From positions 2,790,001 through 2,854,000 of the forward strand of contig NZ_OZ241975.1 of NCBI RefSeq assembly GCF_965204195.1: DNA of 64,000 nucleotides. Direction: 5' to 3'. This DNA is from Poriferisodalis sp965204195 (lineage in GTDB: Bacteria; Actinomycetota; Acidimicrobiia; Acidimicrobiales; Poriferisodalaceae). This document shows positions 25,655 through 34,294 of the stretch, piece by piece. The notes beneath the pieces are model-generated. The model saw nothing but the letters and a program-made list of their open reading frames with translations. It made no database searches and was not told where the DNA came from. Each line of letters starts with the position of its first letter. The stretch's first letter is position 1. The position numbers were made by a program, and so were the translations under genes.

Positions 25655-26308
25655 TCAGTCGGCGGCGGCGACGCCCACCGGGCAGGTCTGGCCGGTGCTG
25701 CCCAGGCCGCAATAGCCCCACGGGATCTTGTTCAGGTACTGCTGGTGGTAGTCCTCGGCGTAGTAGAAGGGCCCGGCCAGGCAGATCTCCGTGGTGATGC
25801 TGCCGAGGCCTGCACGGTCGAGTACCGCCTGGAACATGTCGCGGGACGAAGTCGCGAGCTCCAGCTCGGCCTCGTCCGCGACGTAGATGCCCGATCGGTA
25901 CTGCGTGCCGATGTCGTTGCCCTGCCGCATGCCCTGGGTGGGGTCGTGACCCTCCCAGAACGCCTTCAGCAGCGCCTCGTAGCTGGTGACCGCCGGATCG
26001 AACACCGCCAGCACGGCCTCGGTGTGGCCGGTCAGGCCCGAGCACACTTCCTCGTAGCTGGGATTTGGAGTGTGGCCGCCGGCGTAGCCCACGGCCGTGG
26101 TGTGAACGCCCGGAAGCTGCCAGAAGATGCGTTCGGCCCCCCAGAAGCAGCCCATGCCCACCACGATGTGCTTGAAGCCGTCGGGGAAGGGCGGCGTCAT
26201 CGGCGTTCCGAGCACGACGTGCGCCGGAGCGACCGGCATCGTCTGGCTGCGGCCGGGCAGCGCAGCGTCGGCGTCCGGAATCTCCAGCTTCCTCGACCAC
26301 AACGCCAC
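25655..26308 (-). CDS. msrA: Peptide-methionine (S)-S-oxide reductase
   Basis: A 217-residue enzyme that reduces methionine-S-sulfoxide in proteins. The catalytic Cys54 lies in GMGCFWGAER; GYAGGHTPNPSYEEVCSG, EGHDPTQGMRQGNDIGTQYRS and EDYHQQYL are family hallmarks, and C-terminal Cys residues (GYCGLG, GQTCPVG) can resolve the disulfide. The start is GTG 26308, supported by AGGAGG seven bases upstream; the longer frame is a shadow of the gene at 26418. The first 45 residues before the core suit longer MsrA forms. Divergent from the MaoC pair. Confidence 0.94.
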   Translation of the reverse strand: MALWSRKLEIPDADAALPGRSQTMPVAPAHVVLGTPMTPPFPDGFKHIVVGMGCFWGAERIFWQLPGVHTTAVGYAGGHTPNPSYEEVCSGLTGHTEAVLAVFDPAVTSYEALLKAFWEGHDPTQGMRQGNDIGTQYRSGIYVADEAELELATSSRDMFQAVLDRAGLGSITTEICLAGPFYYAEDYHQQYLNKIPWGYCGLGSTGQTCPVGVAAAD

Positions 26309-26417
26309 GGTGTTTCCTCCTGCTCTGGCACGAACGCTACTGGCGACCGGGCCGCCGGGCTGCGCGGATGAGGCCTGCCCACAGCACTTGGCGGCGCTGG
26401 CTCCTAATGTCGCGAAG

Positions 26418-26909
26418 ATGAGCGAGTCGCTGATTCCGGCCGAGACGCTGGAGCGTGTCGGCGAGGTGCTGTCGGGGCCGGTCACCACCGTTATCGACCG
26501 TCGGGAGGCGCAGCGCTACGCATACGCCGTCGGCGATGAGAACCCCATCTATTTCGATGAGGTCGCAGCACAGGCGGCCGGGTACAGGACGCTGGTGGCG
26601 CCGCCCACCTACGTCACCCATGCCGTGGTGCAGCCGAGAACGGCATCAGACCTGCGCACCGACGGCCTGTACCGCGAGGGCACCCGGATCCGCCTGCTGG
26701 TCGACCGGGTGATGTTCGGCGGCGAGGAATGGGACTTTCTCGAACCCGTCTGCGTCGGCGACGAGATCACGGCCACCGTCCGGCTTGCCGCAGTCGACCA
26801 GAAGGAGGGCCGCAAGGGACCCTTCGTCCGGCAGGTGCGCGAGACCACCTTCGTCAACCAATTCGGCGACGAGGTCGCCCGTTCCCGCATGATCGGCATC
26901 GCACGATGA
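26418..26909 (+). CDS. MaoC-type dehydratase, N-terminal (FAS1-like) half
   Basis: A 163-residue single-hotdog protein with DRREAQRYAYAVGDENPIYFDEVAAQAAGYRTLVAPPTY in two pieces, typical of the FAS1_DH (MaoC-N) domain that provides the substrate-binding half of heterodimeric hydratases such as mycobacterial HadA or HadC. It lacks the catalytic hydratase-2 motif. ATG 26418 is used; upstream frame is antisense to msrA. Its stop overlaps the next gene by four bases (ATGA), which encodes the other half, so the two should form one enzyme. Confidence 0.86.
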   Translation: MSESLIPAETLERVGEVLSGPVTTVIDRREAQRYAYAVGDENPIYFDEVAAQAAGYRTLVAPPTYVTHAVVQPRTASDLRTDGLYREGTRIRLLVDRVMFGGEEWDFLEPVCVGDEITATVRLAAVDQKEGRKGPFVRQVRETTFVNQFGDEVARSRMIGIAR

Positions 26910-27349
26910 GCACTGACACCGACACAGCCGCCGCAGCGCCGGACCTCAAGACGCTCGAGGCCGGCCAGGAACTGCCGCCAATGCACAAGTTCCCCGACGA
27001 GGCACAGCTCTTCCTGTACAGCGCCGCCAGCCACAACCCGCACCGGATCCACTACGACCGCGAGTACGCCCGCTTCGAGGGGCACGACGACATCATCGTG
27101 CACGGTCCGCTGCAGGGCGCATGGCTCACGCAGTTCGTGACGGACTGGGCGGGACCGGCCGCGCGGCTGCTGAGCGTGACGTGGCAGAACCGCGCCAGCG
27201 GTCTGCCGGGCGAGGAGCTGGTGTTCTCGGGCACGGTGACATCGGTCGATCCCCAAACGGGCGTCGTCGAGTTGGAGATCGCCGAGCACACCGCCGACGG
27301 GAGACTGCTCATGCCGGCGACAGCTAGGGTCCGCCTGCCTACTGCGTAG
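26906..27349 (+). CDS. MaoC-type dehydratase, catalytic half
   Basis: A 147-residue hotdog protein with YSAASHNPHRIHYDREYA, the hydratase-2-like motif with His in place of the usual Asp (SHNPHRIHYD), and HGPLQGAWLTQFVTDW. It should pair with the upstream 163-residue half to hydrate an enoyl-CoA. The Asp-to-His change in the D-x-N-P-x-H signature is notable but is also seen in some mesaconyl/itaconyl-CoA hydratase-type halves; activity needs checking. The ATG at 26906 overlaps the previous stop. An F420-type enzyme follows after 18 bases. Confidence 0.84.
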   Translation: MSTDTDTAAAAPDLKTLEAGQELPPMHKFPDEAQLFLYSAASHNPHRIHYDREYARFEGHDDIIVHGPLQGAWLTQFVTDWAGPAARLLSVTWQNRASGLPGEELVFSGTVTSVDPQTGVVELEIAEHTADGRLLMPATARVRLPTA

Positions 27350-27367
27350 CCCCAGGAGACAACCCGC

Positions 27368-28279
27368 ATGAAGATCGCCGTCGACTTCCCGTCCATTGCG
27401 TTCCGGGAGGGACCCCAGCGTGTGCTCGACCTGGCCAAGGCCATCGAGGATCTGGGTTACGACGAGATTGCCGCATTCGACCACGTGGTGATGGGGCACC
27501 CAGGCGAGGGCCGCTTCACGATCTACCCCGCCAACATGCCGATTCTCGAGGCGCTGATGTTGCTCGCCAACGTGGCGGCAGTGACCGAGCGAGTCTCGCT
27601 GTCGACCGAGGTGCTGGTACTGCCGCAGCGCCAGCCCGTGCTGGTGGCCAAGCAGATCTCCACGCTGGACACGCTGTCAGGCGGCCGGGTGCGCCTCGGC
27701 ATCGGCGTGGGCTGGCAGGACTCCGAGTACGACGCCCTCGAAGAAGATTTCAGCACCCGGGGGAAGCGCATGGACGAGGCCATCGACCTCATGCGCGCTT
27801 ACTGGGCAGGCGGCCGGATCGAGTACTCGGGCGAGCACTACAACAGCCACGACATGGGCATGGAGCCCGTGTCGCCCCAGGGCGCCGCCATCCCGCTGTG
27901 GATCGGCGGCGACAGCCGCGCCGCGCTGCGACGCACCGCCCAGAAGGGCGACGGCTGGATGGCGTCGGGCGTCAGCGACGAGCGGGCGCTCGAGTGCATG
28001 ACGGAGATCCGCCGCAGCGCCGAGGAGGACTTCGGCCGCGACCCCGACTCCATCGGCATGCAGCTGATGCTGGCCCCGCCGCCCCGCACCGACGCCGACA
28101 AGGGCTTCTACAAGGACTTGGACGCCATCGGCGAGCGGGCCGCCGTGGTCAAGGCGCTGGGATTCGACTGGACCTCGGTGAACGTCACCGCCATCTTCCA
28201 AGCAGGCTCCCGATCGGTCGAAGCCATGATCGACCGGCTGGGCGAGATTCTCGAGCGCGTCCGGGCCGAGACTGGTTGA
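27368..28279 (+). CDS. Luciferase-like (LLM) F420-type oxidoreductase
   Basis: A 303-residue TIM-barrel protein of the F420-type luciferase family. Segments seen are DFPSIAFREGPQRVLDLAKAIEDL, STEVLVLPQRQPVLVAKQISTLD, SGGRVRLGIGVGWQDSEYDAL and PLWIGGDSRAALRR. It belongs to a different branch from the 24632 and 58427 genes, closer to those with TIGR03619-like architecture. AGGAGACAACCC precedes the ATG, a good ribosome-binding site. It follows the split MaoC pair, and probably acts on the same compound class. Confidence 0.87.
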   Translation: MKIAVDFPSIAFREGPQRVLDLAKAIEDLGYDEIAAFDHVVMGHPGEGRFTIYPANMPILEALMLLANVAAVTERVSLSTEVLVLPQRQPVLVAKQISTLDTLSGGRVRLGIGVGWQDSEYDALEEDFSTRGKRMDEAIDLMRAYWAGGRIEYSGEHYNSHDMGMEPVSPQGAAIPLWIGGDSRAALRRTAQKGDGWMASGVSDERALECMTEIRRSAEEDFGRDPDSIGMQLMLAPPPRTDADKGFYKDLDAIGERAAVVKALGFDWTSVNVTAIFQAGSRSVEAMIDRLGEILERVRAETG

Positions 28280-28350
28280 GCCCTGCAGACGCACGGGCTG
28301 CCACAGAGATCACAACACAGAACAGGTCCAACACGGAACAGGAATGCACC

Positions 28351-29139
28351 ATGAGTCAGCCGCAACTCATCATCGACAACCTCAAGGCTTGCTGGGCGAG
28401 CTGCAAGGACTTCTACGGCTCGCTCGAGGGCGACCAGTGGCAGGTGCAATCGCACTGCCCCGACTGGACGGTCCACGGAGTGTTGGTACACCAGGTGTCG
28501 GTGGAACAGGCCCTGTCGGGCTGGCTGCCGGAGTCGGTCGAGACTCCGCCGCCGTTCGGCGACATCGCCGGCTACGTCTCCGCAGCCGCAGCCATGAGCG
28601 GACCTGAGCTGACGGCGTTCGCCGCTGAAGTGTGGGACGGGCGTGCCGCGCAGCTCGAGGCACTCGACGACGAGGTCTTCGACCGAGGATCGATCACTCC
28701 GGTCGGGCCCGGAACCTACGGCCGCTTCATGGCGATCCGGGAATTCGACCACTGGATGCACGAGCGCGACTCCCGCACCCCGCTGGGGTTGCCGACCGAC
28801 AACGGCGGGCCTGCGGCCGAGATGGCCCTGAACGAGGTGCACCTGTCGATCGGCTACATCGCCGGCAAGAAGGTGGGGCTTCCCGATGGCGCCTCCATGC
28901 ACTTCGACATCACCGGCGCCGTGGAGCGCGACATCTACGTGCAGGTGGAGGGCCGGGCCCGCGAGGTGGACCACGTGGAGAACCCCACCGTCACGCTGCA
29001 CTGCGACTCGATGGCATTCATGGACCTCACCTGCGGGCGAATCGACCCTGAAGGCCCGATCGCTGCGGGCTTGGTGACGTGGTCGGGCGATGCCGAGCTC
29101 GGCGCCCACGCCGCCCGCAACCTGCGCTTCACGATGTAG
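28351..29139 (+). CDS. Mycothiol-dependent maleylpyruvate-isomerase-like protein
   Basis: A 262-residue protein of the DinB/MDMPI fold used by mycothiol-dependent enzymes. The metal-type His residues are in CPDWTVHGVLVHQVSVE, REFDHWMHERD and NEVHLSIGYIAG, with a C-terminal SCP2-like segment ending SGDAELGAHAARNLRFTM. Related proteins isomerise maleylpyruvate or transfer mycothiol; many are of unknown substrate. ATG 28351 was chosen because the upstream frame is a shadow of the preceding gene. It is in the 26.4-29.6 kb co-directional group. Confidence 0.8.
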   Translation: MSQPQLIIDNLKACWASCKDFYGSLEGDQWQVQSHCPDWTVHGVLVHQVSVEQALSGWLPESVETPPPFGDIAGYVSAAAAMSGPELTAFAAEVWDGRAAQLEALDDEVFDRGSITPVGPGTYGRFMAIREFDHWMHERDSRTPLGLPTDNGGPAAEMALNEVHLSIGYIAGKKVGLPDGASMHFDITGAVERDIYVQVEGRAREVDHVENPTVTLHCDSMAFMDLTCGRIDPEGPIAAGLVTWSGDAELGAHAARNLRFTM

Positions 29140-29188
29140 TCCCTCAAGTCACCCCGATCTCCATAAGCCACAAGCAAGGAGCACCCAG

Positions 29189-29611
29189 ATGTCAGAAACA
29201 TCCCTGCCAGTACGGCACCTGTTCAGAATGGACATCGATGCCGACCTGTCGAATGCGACACGCATCCGCGGCGGGCCGGCCGGAACCCGGATGGTGGCCT
29301 CGGTCGACGGCGGCACCGTCACCGGCGAGCGCATCAACGGCACCATCTTGGGCCCGTCAGGCGACTGGCTGTACCGCGCTGCCGACGGCACGATGCATCT
29401 CGACGTCCGCATCTCGATCCGCACCGACGACGAGGTCGACATCCTGATGGAGTACCAGGGGAAGATCTACGGCGACGGCTCGCCGCGGTCCGCTCCCACC
29501 TTCCAGACGTCGATGGAAGGCCCGTACAACTGGCTCAACAAGATCCAGGCCATCGGCATCGGCTCGATCGACGACGGCAAGCTGGCCTACGAGGTCTACG
29601 AACTGCTGTAA
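29189..29611 (+). CDS. DUF3237-family protein
   Basis: A 140-residue protein. PVRHLFRMDIDADLS, GGPAGTRMVASVDGGTVTGERING, and SGDWLYRAADGTMHLDVRISIRT match the DUF3237 (UPF0311) beta-barrel family, often near aromatic or short-chain catabolic genes. AAGGAGCACCCAG precedes the ATG at 29189. It is the last gene of the plus-strand cluster and converges on the MFS gene. The function of the family is not established. Confidence 0.8.
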   Translation: MSETSLPVRHLFRMDIDADLSNATRIRGGPAGTRMVASVDGGTVTGERINGTILGPSGDWLYRAADGTMHLDVRISIRTDDEVDILMEYQGKIYGDGSPRSAPTFQTSMEGPYNWLNKIQAIGIGSIDDGKLAYEVYELL

Positions 29612-29642
29612 CGGGCACAGCGGCGCGCACCGCAGTTGCCCC

Positions 29643-31241
29643 TCAGGCGGCGGCCGGGCGCTTGCGCGGATAGGCAAGCGCCATGAGCGGGATGCAGAGT
29701 GCTTGCAAGCCGCCGAGCAGCAGCCACAGCCAGTTGTAGAGGTGCACCTCGTGGTTGCCGCCCAGCACCGCGATGGCAATGGCGACGCCGATGCCGCCGA
29801 CGCTGTACCGCAGCGATTGATGCACGCCGTTCGCCGTCGCAAGGGCGGCCGGCTCGATGTCCACAAGCGCCGCTGAGTTCAGATGGCTGGCGAGCACGCC
29901 CATGCCCAAGCCGAAGCACACGGTGGCGGGAAAGAACGCAAACCAGAAGCGCACGTTTTCGTCCAGGAAGAACAGCAGCCACAGATGGCCGCCGGTGGCG
30001 ATGGCCGACGCCAAGGCCATCATCCCCCGGAACCCGTGCTTGTCGGCCCAGCGGCCGCCGAGCACTGCCATGACCGCCGAGATGATGGGGGCCGGGGTGA
30101 AGGCCAGACCGACAGCCCACAGGCTGTAGTCCCAGACGCCCACCAAGTACTGCGGCCACAGGAACCAGCTCGTGAAGGCGCCGATCATCGCCAGCGACAC
30201 GGCCACGTTGGCCACGGCGAAGCTGCGCACCCGGAAGAGCCGCGGATCGAACAGCGGCTCGTCGTGACCGGCAGAACGCCACAGGAACAGCGGCAGCAGC
30301 ACCGCGGCACCGACGAAGCATGCGAGCGTGCCAGTCGATCCCCAGCCCCAGTCGCGGCCCTGCAGGGTTGCCAGCACCATGAGGAACACTGCGGCGGTGC
30401 CCATGGCGACACCCAGCAAATCCAGGGGTCGGCTGCGATCGGGTTCGGCCGTCTCGTGCAAGAACCACAACGAACCCAGGAATGCGAGCGCAGCGATCGG
30501 AGCGATGGCCAGGTACACCCAGCGCCAGTCGGCGATCTCAAGGATGCCGGCGGCCATGCCGGGAGCGATGCCTGACGCCGCCATGCCCGCCGACGCCCAG
30601 ACGCCGATGACGCTGGCTTGGCGTGCCGCGGGGAACTGCGGCAGCACGAGCGCGAGCGAGGAAGGCACGGTCAGCGCCCCGCACAGCCCCTGCACTGCCC
30701 GGGCTACCAGCAGCAACTCGATGCCCGGTGCCAGCCCTGCCACGATCGACGACACGAAGAGGCCGAGCACGCCGAGCCGGAACACCACCAGCCGGCCGTA
30801 GCGATCGGCCAGCCGGCCACCGGCGATGATCGTGGAGGAGAACGCGAGCGCGTAGCCGCTCACGATCCAGCCCGTCACTGCTCCTGACACGCCGGGGAAG
30901 GCCCGCACGATGTCGGGGAACGCGACATTGGTCACTGTGACATTGACCGTGCCGAGCACGAACGCCAGCGATCCGGTGGCGAGCGCCAAGCGGGCACGAC
31001 TTGAGACGCGTTCCCCGGCGTCGTCGAGCGCACGCGGGCCCGGTGCCCGAGACGGGCGCGCCGGTGCCGCACGTTCGATGCGCTGCGGTGTGGCCTGATC
31101 GTTGCGCTGCGGCGTGACGCGGTCGATGCGCGGCGGCGCCGCGCCGGCTGCGCTGGGCACCAGGCGCGCTGCACCTTCGGCGAGCCGGAGCTGGACGACC
31201 TGCGGTGCGGGATTCGACGCTGAAGCGAGATCCTCAGTCAT
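29643..31241 (-). CDS. MFS transporter, DHA2-type multidrug exporter
   Basis: A 532-residue membrane protein with about 14 hydrophobic spans, in the DHA2 (EmrB/QacA) layout. A-motif-like GGRLADRYGRLVVFRLG follows span 2, and PGVSGAVTGWIVSGYALAFSS is in span 1. The N-terminal ~80 residues are a polar, Arg/Pro-rich tail with a short repeated element (TPQRNDQATPQRIERA). The ATG at 31241 overlaps the stop of the enolase-superfamily gene (ATGACTGA), so the exporter is translationally coupled to it. Substrate is unknown, possibly the compound processed by that enzyme. Confidence 0.85.
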   Translation of the reverse strand: MTEDLASASNPAPQVVQLRLAEGAARLVPSAAGAAPPRIDRVTPQRNDQATPQRIERAAPARPSRAPGPRALDDAGERVSSRARLALATGSLAFVLGTVNVTVTNVAFPDIVRAFPGVSGAVTGWIVSGYALAFSSTIIAGGRLADRYGRLVVFRLGVLGLFVSSIVAGLAPGIELLLVARAVQGLCGALTVPSSLALVLPQFPAARQASVIGVWASAGMAASGIAPGMAAGILEIADWRWVYLAIAPIAALAFLGSLWFLHETAEPDRSRPLDLLGVAMGTAAVFLMVLATLQGRDWGWGSTGTLACFVGAAVLLPLFLWRSAGHDEPLFDPRLFRVRSFAVANVAVSLAMIGAFTSWFLWPQYLVGVWDYSLWAVGLAFTPAPIISAVMAVLGGRWADKHGFRGMMALASAIATGGHLWLLFFLDENVRFWFAFFPATVCFGLGMGVLASHLNSAALVDIEPAALATANGVHQSLRYSVGGIGVAIAIAVLGGNHEVHLYNWLWLLLGGLQALCIPLMALAYPRKRPAAA

Positions 31242-32484
31242 CGCCCGCCGGCGGACGTCGGTCGCGCAGGCCGCTGAGCCGCGGTGGATGCGCTGCGAGG
31301 GCCTCTTCCACGGGCTCGGTGCCCCAGCCGGGCCCATCGCCCAGCACCAGGTGGCCGTCCACGTAGTCGGGCGCGACGGTCACGATCTCGTTGTCCCACG
31401 CGATCCGGTCGATGTCGGTTTCCATGATGATGATGTTCGGCGTGGCCGCCGCCCAGTGGGCATTCATCATGGTGGCAAGGTGACCGTAGAAGTTGTGCGG
31501 CGCGACGCTGTGGCCCATGCCGTCGGCCATCGCGGCCATCTTGGACGACTGCCAGAAGCCGTTCCAGATGCCGTCGATGATCGGCACGTCGAACGAGCCG
31601 GCCTGCAGGTACGGGTACAGCTCGCGCACGCCGAACAGGCTCTCTCCCCCGCTGATCGTGCAGCCGGCCTTGGAGCGGACGTGCGCCATGGCATCGGGAT
31701 GGTCGGAGTCGATCTCGATCCAGAACATCCCGAAGTCGGCCAGCTCGCGCACGATGCGGGCGTAGCCCTCGGTGCGGGCGTTGAAGTTCAGGTCCAGCAG
31801 AAGGTCCATGCCGTCGCCGGCGCCGTCTCGGAAGGCTCGCAGGGTGGCCCGGATCTCGTCGATGAGCTGGCGCGACACGTTCAGCTCGGGCGCGAATGGC
31901 GTGCCGAAGCCCGGCAGCCAGCCGCGCAGGCCGTCGGGCGTCTGGCGGAAGATGTTGGTCTTGAGGGCGGTGAAGCCCTTCTCGGCAACCTCGGCGCCGA
32001 GTGCACGCACGCCGTCGAGGTCGGTGATGCGGTTGCCGTAGATGTGCCCGAGGTTGATGCGCCAGGTGCCGCAGTGCGACCAGTACACGCGGATGCGGTC
32101 GCGCACCTTGCCGCCGAGCAGGTCGTAGCAGGGCACGCCCAACGTGCGTGCCTTGGCGTCGAGCAGCGCATTCTCGACGGCGCCGATGGCCTCGCCGATG
32201 ATGCCGCTCGCGGCCTGGCGGGTGCGGGCGAACAGGTACTGGTAGGTGGGCTCGTGGTCGAAGACCGAGCGCCCGATCACCAGCGGCGCCAAGGCCTCGA
32301 TGGCCGTCGTGAGGCCGGGCGAGGCGAACCCCTCGTCGTACTCGGCCCAGCCGACCACGCCGTCGGCGGTGGTGATCTTCAAGAAGTAGTAGTTGCGCCA
32401 CGCAGCGTCGCACGACAGCGTCTCGACTCGCTCCACCACCGTTCCGCGATCCGAAGAGCCGCCGACTCCTGCCAGGTCACTCAT
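31234..32484 (-). CDS. Mandelate-racemase/muconate-lactonizing (enolase superfamily) enzyme
   Basis: A 416-residue enzyme of the enolase superfamily. The second half is the barrel: GFTALKTNIFRQ (KxN in place of the usual KxK), LLLDLNFNARTEG, FWIEIDSDHP, TISGGESLFG and VAPHNFYG with a His at the typical general-base position of acid-sugar dehydratases. The metal ligands Asp, Glu, Glu look present. Loss of the second Lys implies one-sided proton abstraction, so dehydratase rather than racemase is more likely. It starts at 32484 and is coupled to the MFS gene; a TauD-type gene is divergent. Confidence 0.82.
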   Translation of the reverse strand: MSDLAGVGGSSDRGTVVERVETLSCDAAWRNYYFLKITTADGVVGWAEYDEGFASPGLTTAIEALAPLVIGRSVFDHEPTYQYLFARTRQAASGIIGEAIGAVENALLDAKARTLGVPCYDLLGGKVRDRIRVYWSHCGTWRINLGHIYGNRITDLDGVRALGAEVAEKGFTALKTNIFRQTPDGLRGWLPGFGTPFAPELNVSRQLIDEIRATLRAFRDGAGDGMDLLLDLNFNARTEGYARIVRELADFGMFWIEIDSDHPDAMAHVRSKAGCTISGGESLFGVRELYPYLQAGSFDVPIIDGIWNGFWQSSKMAAMADGMGHSVAPHNFYGHLATMMNAHWAAATPNIIIMETDIDRIAWDNEIVTVAPDYVDGHLVLGDGPGWGTEPVEEALAAHPPRLSGLRDRRPPAGDD

Positions 32485-32563
32485 TGCTGCCTTCCCGGTT
32501 CAGGCGTGCCGAGCCGCTCACCGGCCCCTGAAGCTAATTCGGCGCCGGTGGTACGATCCGGCT

Positions 32564-33487
32564 ATGACGGCTGTCACGCTGAATATCGAACCGCTCGATG
32601 CCACGTTCGGAGCGTGGGTGCACGACATCGAGCTCCGCTCCATCGACGACGCCACCTTCGAGGCCCTGCACGAGACGTGGCTCGAGTACGCGCTGCTGAT
32701 CTTCTCCGATCAGTTCCTGACCAACGACGAGCAAGACGCGTTCGCCTTGCGCTTCGGCAACTTGGAGTTCAATGCGGCACCCATCTCGAACGTCGGCAAG
32801 GACGGCAAGGTCCACCACGAGTCCAGCGACGACCTCGTGAAGTCGCTGAAGGGCAACTGGGGCTGGCACCACGACAGCACCTACATGCCGCTGCAGGCCA
32901 AGGGCGCGGTGTTCACTGCCGAGCTGGTGCCCAAAGACGGGGCAGACACCGGCTGGGCCGACATGCGGGCGGCGTACGAGGTGCTGTCCGACGAAGACCG
33001 TGAGCTGGTGCACACCCTCGAGGCGCACCACTCGCTCTACTACAGCCAGGGCCGGGCGGGCCTGCTGCCGAAGAAGAAGGACGACGGCAGCTACGGCATG
33101 TACGGCTACCACGACCTGGACATTTCGGTTCGGCCGATGGTGAAATACCACCCCGACACCGGCCGTCCCAATCTGCTGATCGGCCGGCATGCGCACGACA
33201 TCATCGGCATGGATCCAGACGAGTCGGTGGCACTGCTGGACCGGCTCAATCACGAGGCCTGCCAGCCGCCGCGCACCTACCAGCACGCGTGGACCGAGGG
33301 CGAGGCAGTGATCTGGGACAACCGTCGTCTCATGCACCAGGGTGTGCCGTTCGATATGTCCCAACCCCGCAAGATGTGGCATTCGCGCATCGCCGGCGAG
33401 CTCGAGACGGAGCTGGCGCTCAACCACACGGCCGAGACGGCGGGCTTCAAGCACGGCCGCGACGCCATCATGAACTCGGTTTCGTAG
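32564..33487 (+). CDS. TauD/TfdA-family 2-oxoglutarate Fe(II) dioxygenase
   Basis: A 307-residue non-haem iron oxygenase. The iron triad is His and Asp in GWHHDSTYMP and the distal His in WDNRRLMHQG, followed by an Arg in MWHSRI for 2-oxoglutarate. Family enzymes oxidise taurine, herbicidal aryl ethers and many other acids. The ATG at 32564 gives the usual N-terminus (LNIEPLDATFGAWVHDIEL); the upstream frame is antisense to the enolase-superfamily gene. A DUF1330 and a RidA gene follow. Confidence 0.9.
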   Translation: MTAVTLNIEPLDATFGAWVHDIELRSIDDATFEALHETWLEYALLIFSDQFLTNDEQDAFALRFGNLEFNAAPISNVGKDGKVHHESSDDLVKSLKGNWGWHHDSTYMPLQAKGAVFTAELVPKDGADTGWADMRAAYEVLSDEDRELVHTLEAHHSLYYSQGRAGLLPKKKDDGSYGMYGYHDLDISVRPMVKYHPDTGRPNLLIGRHAHDIIGMDPDESVALLDRLNHEACQPPRTYQHAWTEGEAVIWDNRRLMHQGVPFDMSQPRKMWHSRIAGELETELALNHTAETAGFKHGRDAIMNSVS

Positions 33488-33518
33488 CCGGTCCGATACC
33501 TGCAACGAGAGGAACATC

Positions 33519-33806
33519 GTGGCTGCGTACGTCATCACGCGGGTCAACGTCACCGATCCGGACCAGTACGAGAAGTACAAGGCGCTCTCGCCCGCCGCTG
33601 TCGCTGAGAGCGGCGGGAAGTTCATCGTGCGCGGCGGCGATTCGGTGACGCTTGAAGGTCCTGACGAGAATCGCCGCATCGTGGTGCTGGAGTTCCCCGA
33701 TGTCGACTCGGCGAAGAACTTCTACGACTCCGAGAAGTACCGCCACGCTCGCGACGTGAGGGCGGGTGCCGCCGAGTTTCAGATGGTGGTCGTCGAGGGC
33801 GTCTAG
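33519..33806 (+). CDS. DUF1330-family protein
   Basis: A 95-residue protein starting AAYVITRVNVTDPDQYEKYK, with GGKFIVRGGD and VVLEFPDVDSAKNFYDSEKY. This matches the DUF1330 ferredoxin-like family, related to dimeric alpha-beta barrel proteins. The reaction is unknown. The start is GTG 33519 with AGAGGAACATC upstream. It is 31 bases after the dioxygenase, likely the same transcript. Confidence 0.85.
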   Translation: MAAYVITRVNVTDPDQYEKYKALSPAAVAESGGKFIVRGGDSVTLEGPDENRRIVVLEFPDVDSAKNFYDSEKYRHARDVRAGAAEFQMVVVEGV

Positions 33807-33860
33807 CGGGGCCGCCGCGGACGCCTACGTTCGGGTAGCGAGCACACAGGAGCAGGCAAC

Positions 33861-34247
33861 ATGGCGCGCACGTCGATCGAGATCGAGAGCTTCCAGCACG
33901 CGAATCCCATTCCGGCGGCCACGCGGATCGGGCCGCTGGTGGTGTCCAGCATCACGCCGCCGACCAACCCGGGAAGCCGCGACGTTCCAGACACGCTCGA
34001 GGAGCAGATCGACAACCTGTTCACCCACGTCGGCCAGATGCTCGAAGGCGCCGGCGCCACCTGGGACGACATGGCGAAGATGACGTTCTACGTCGCCGAT
34101 CCGGCGGCGTCACGCCCGGCGCTGAACGGCCCGTGGCTGGAGCGCTTCCCCGACCCCGAGTCGCGCCCCGCTCGCCACAACATGAAGGTGGAGGGCGGCG
34201 GACCGGTGCAGATCTCCTGCACCTTCGTGGCCTACGTCGAAGACTGA
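33861..34247 (+). CDS. RidA/YjgF-family protein
   Basis: A 128-residue protein of the YjgF/YER057c/UK114 fold, with NPIPAATRIGPLVVSSITPP and GQMLEGAGATWDDMAKMTFYV typical of the family. RidA proteins hydrolyse reactive enamine/imine intermediates from dehydratases, though the Arg that binds the carboxylate in canonical RidA is not clear here. AGGAGCAGGCAAC precedes the ATG. It follows the DUF1330 gene and converges on the HpaH-like gene. Confidence 0.85.
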   Translation: MARTSIEIESFQHANPIPAATRIGPLVVSSITPPTNPGSRDVPDTLEEQIDNLFTHVGQMLEGAGATWDDMAKMTFYVADPAASRPALNGPWLERFPDPESRPARHNMKVEGGGPVQISCTFVAYVED

Positions 34248-34294
34248 GCTGCTGAGCTTCAGTTCTCGTCGTCAGGCAACCCCACACCGCTGTG

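Noticed and set aside
31102..32563. Plus-strand open frames opposite the MFS and enolase-superfamily genes
   Set aside because: Products are Arg/His-rich and show no domain; both minus-strand genes are clear.
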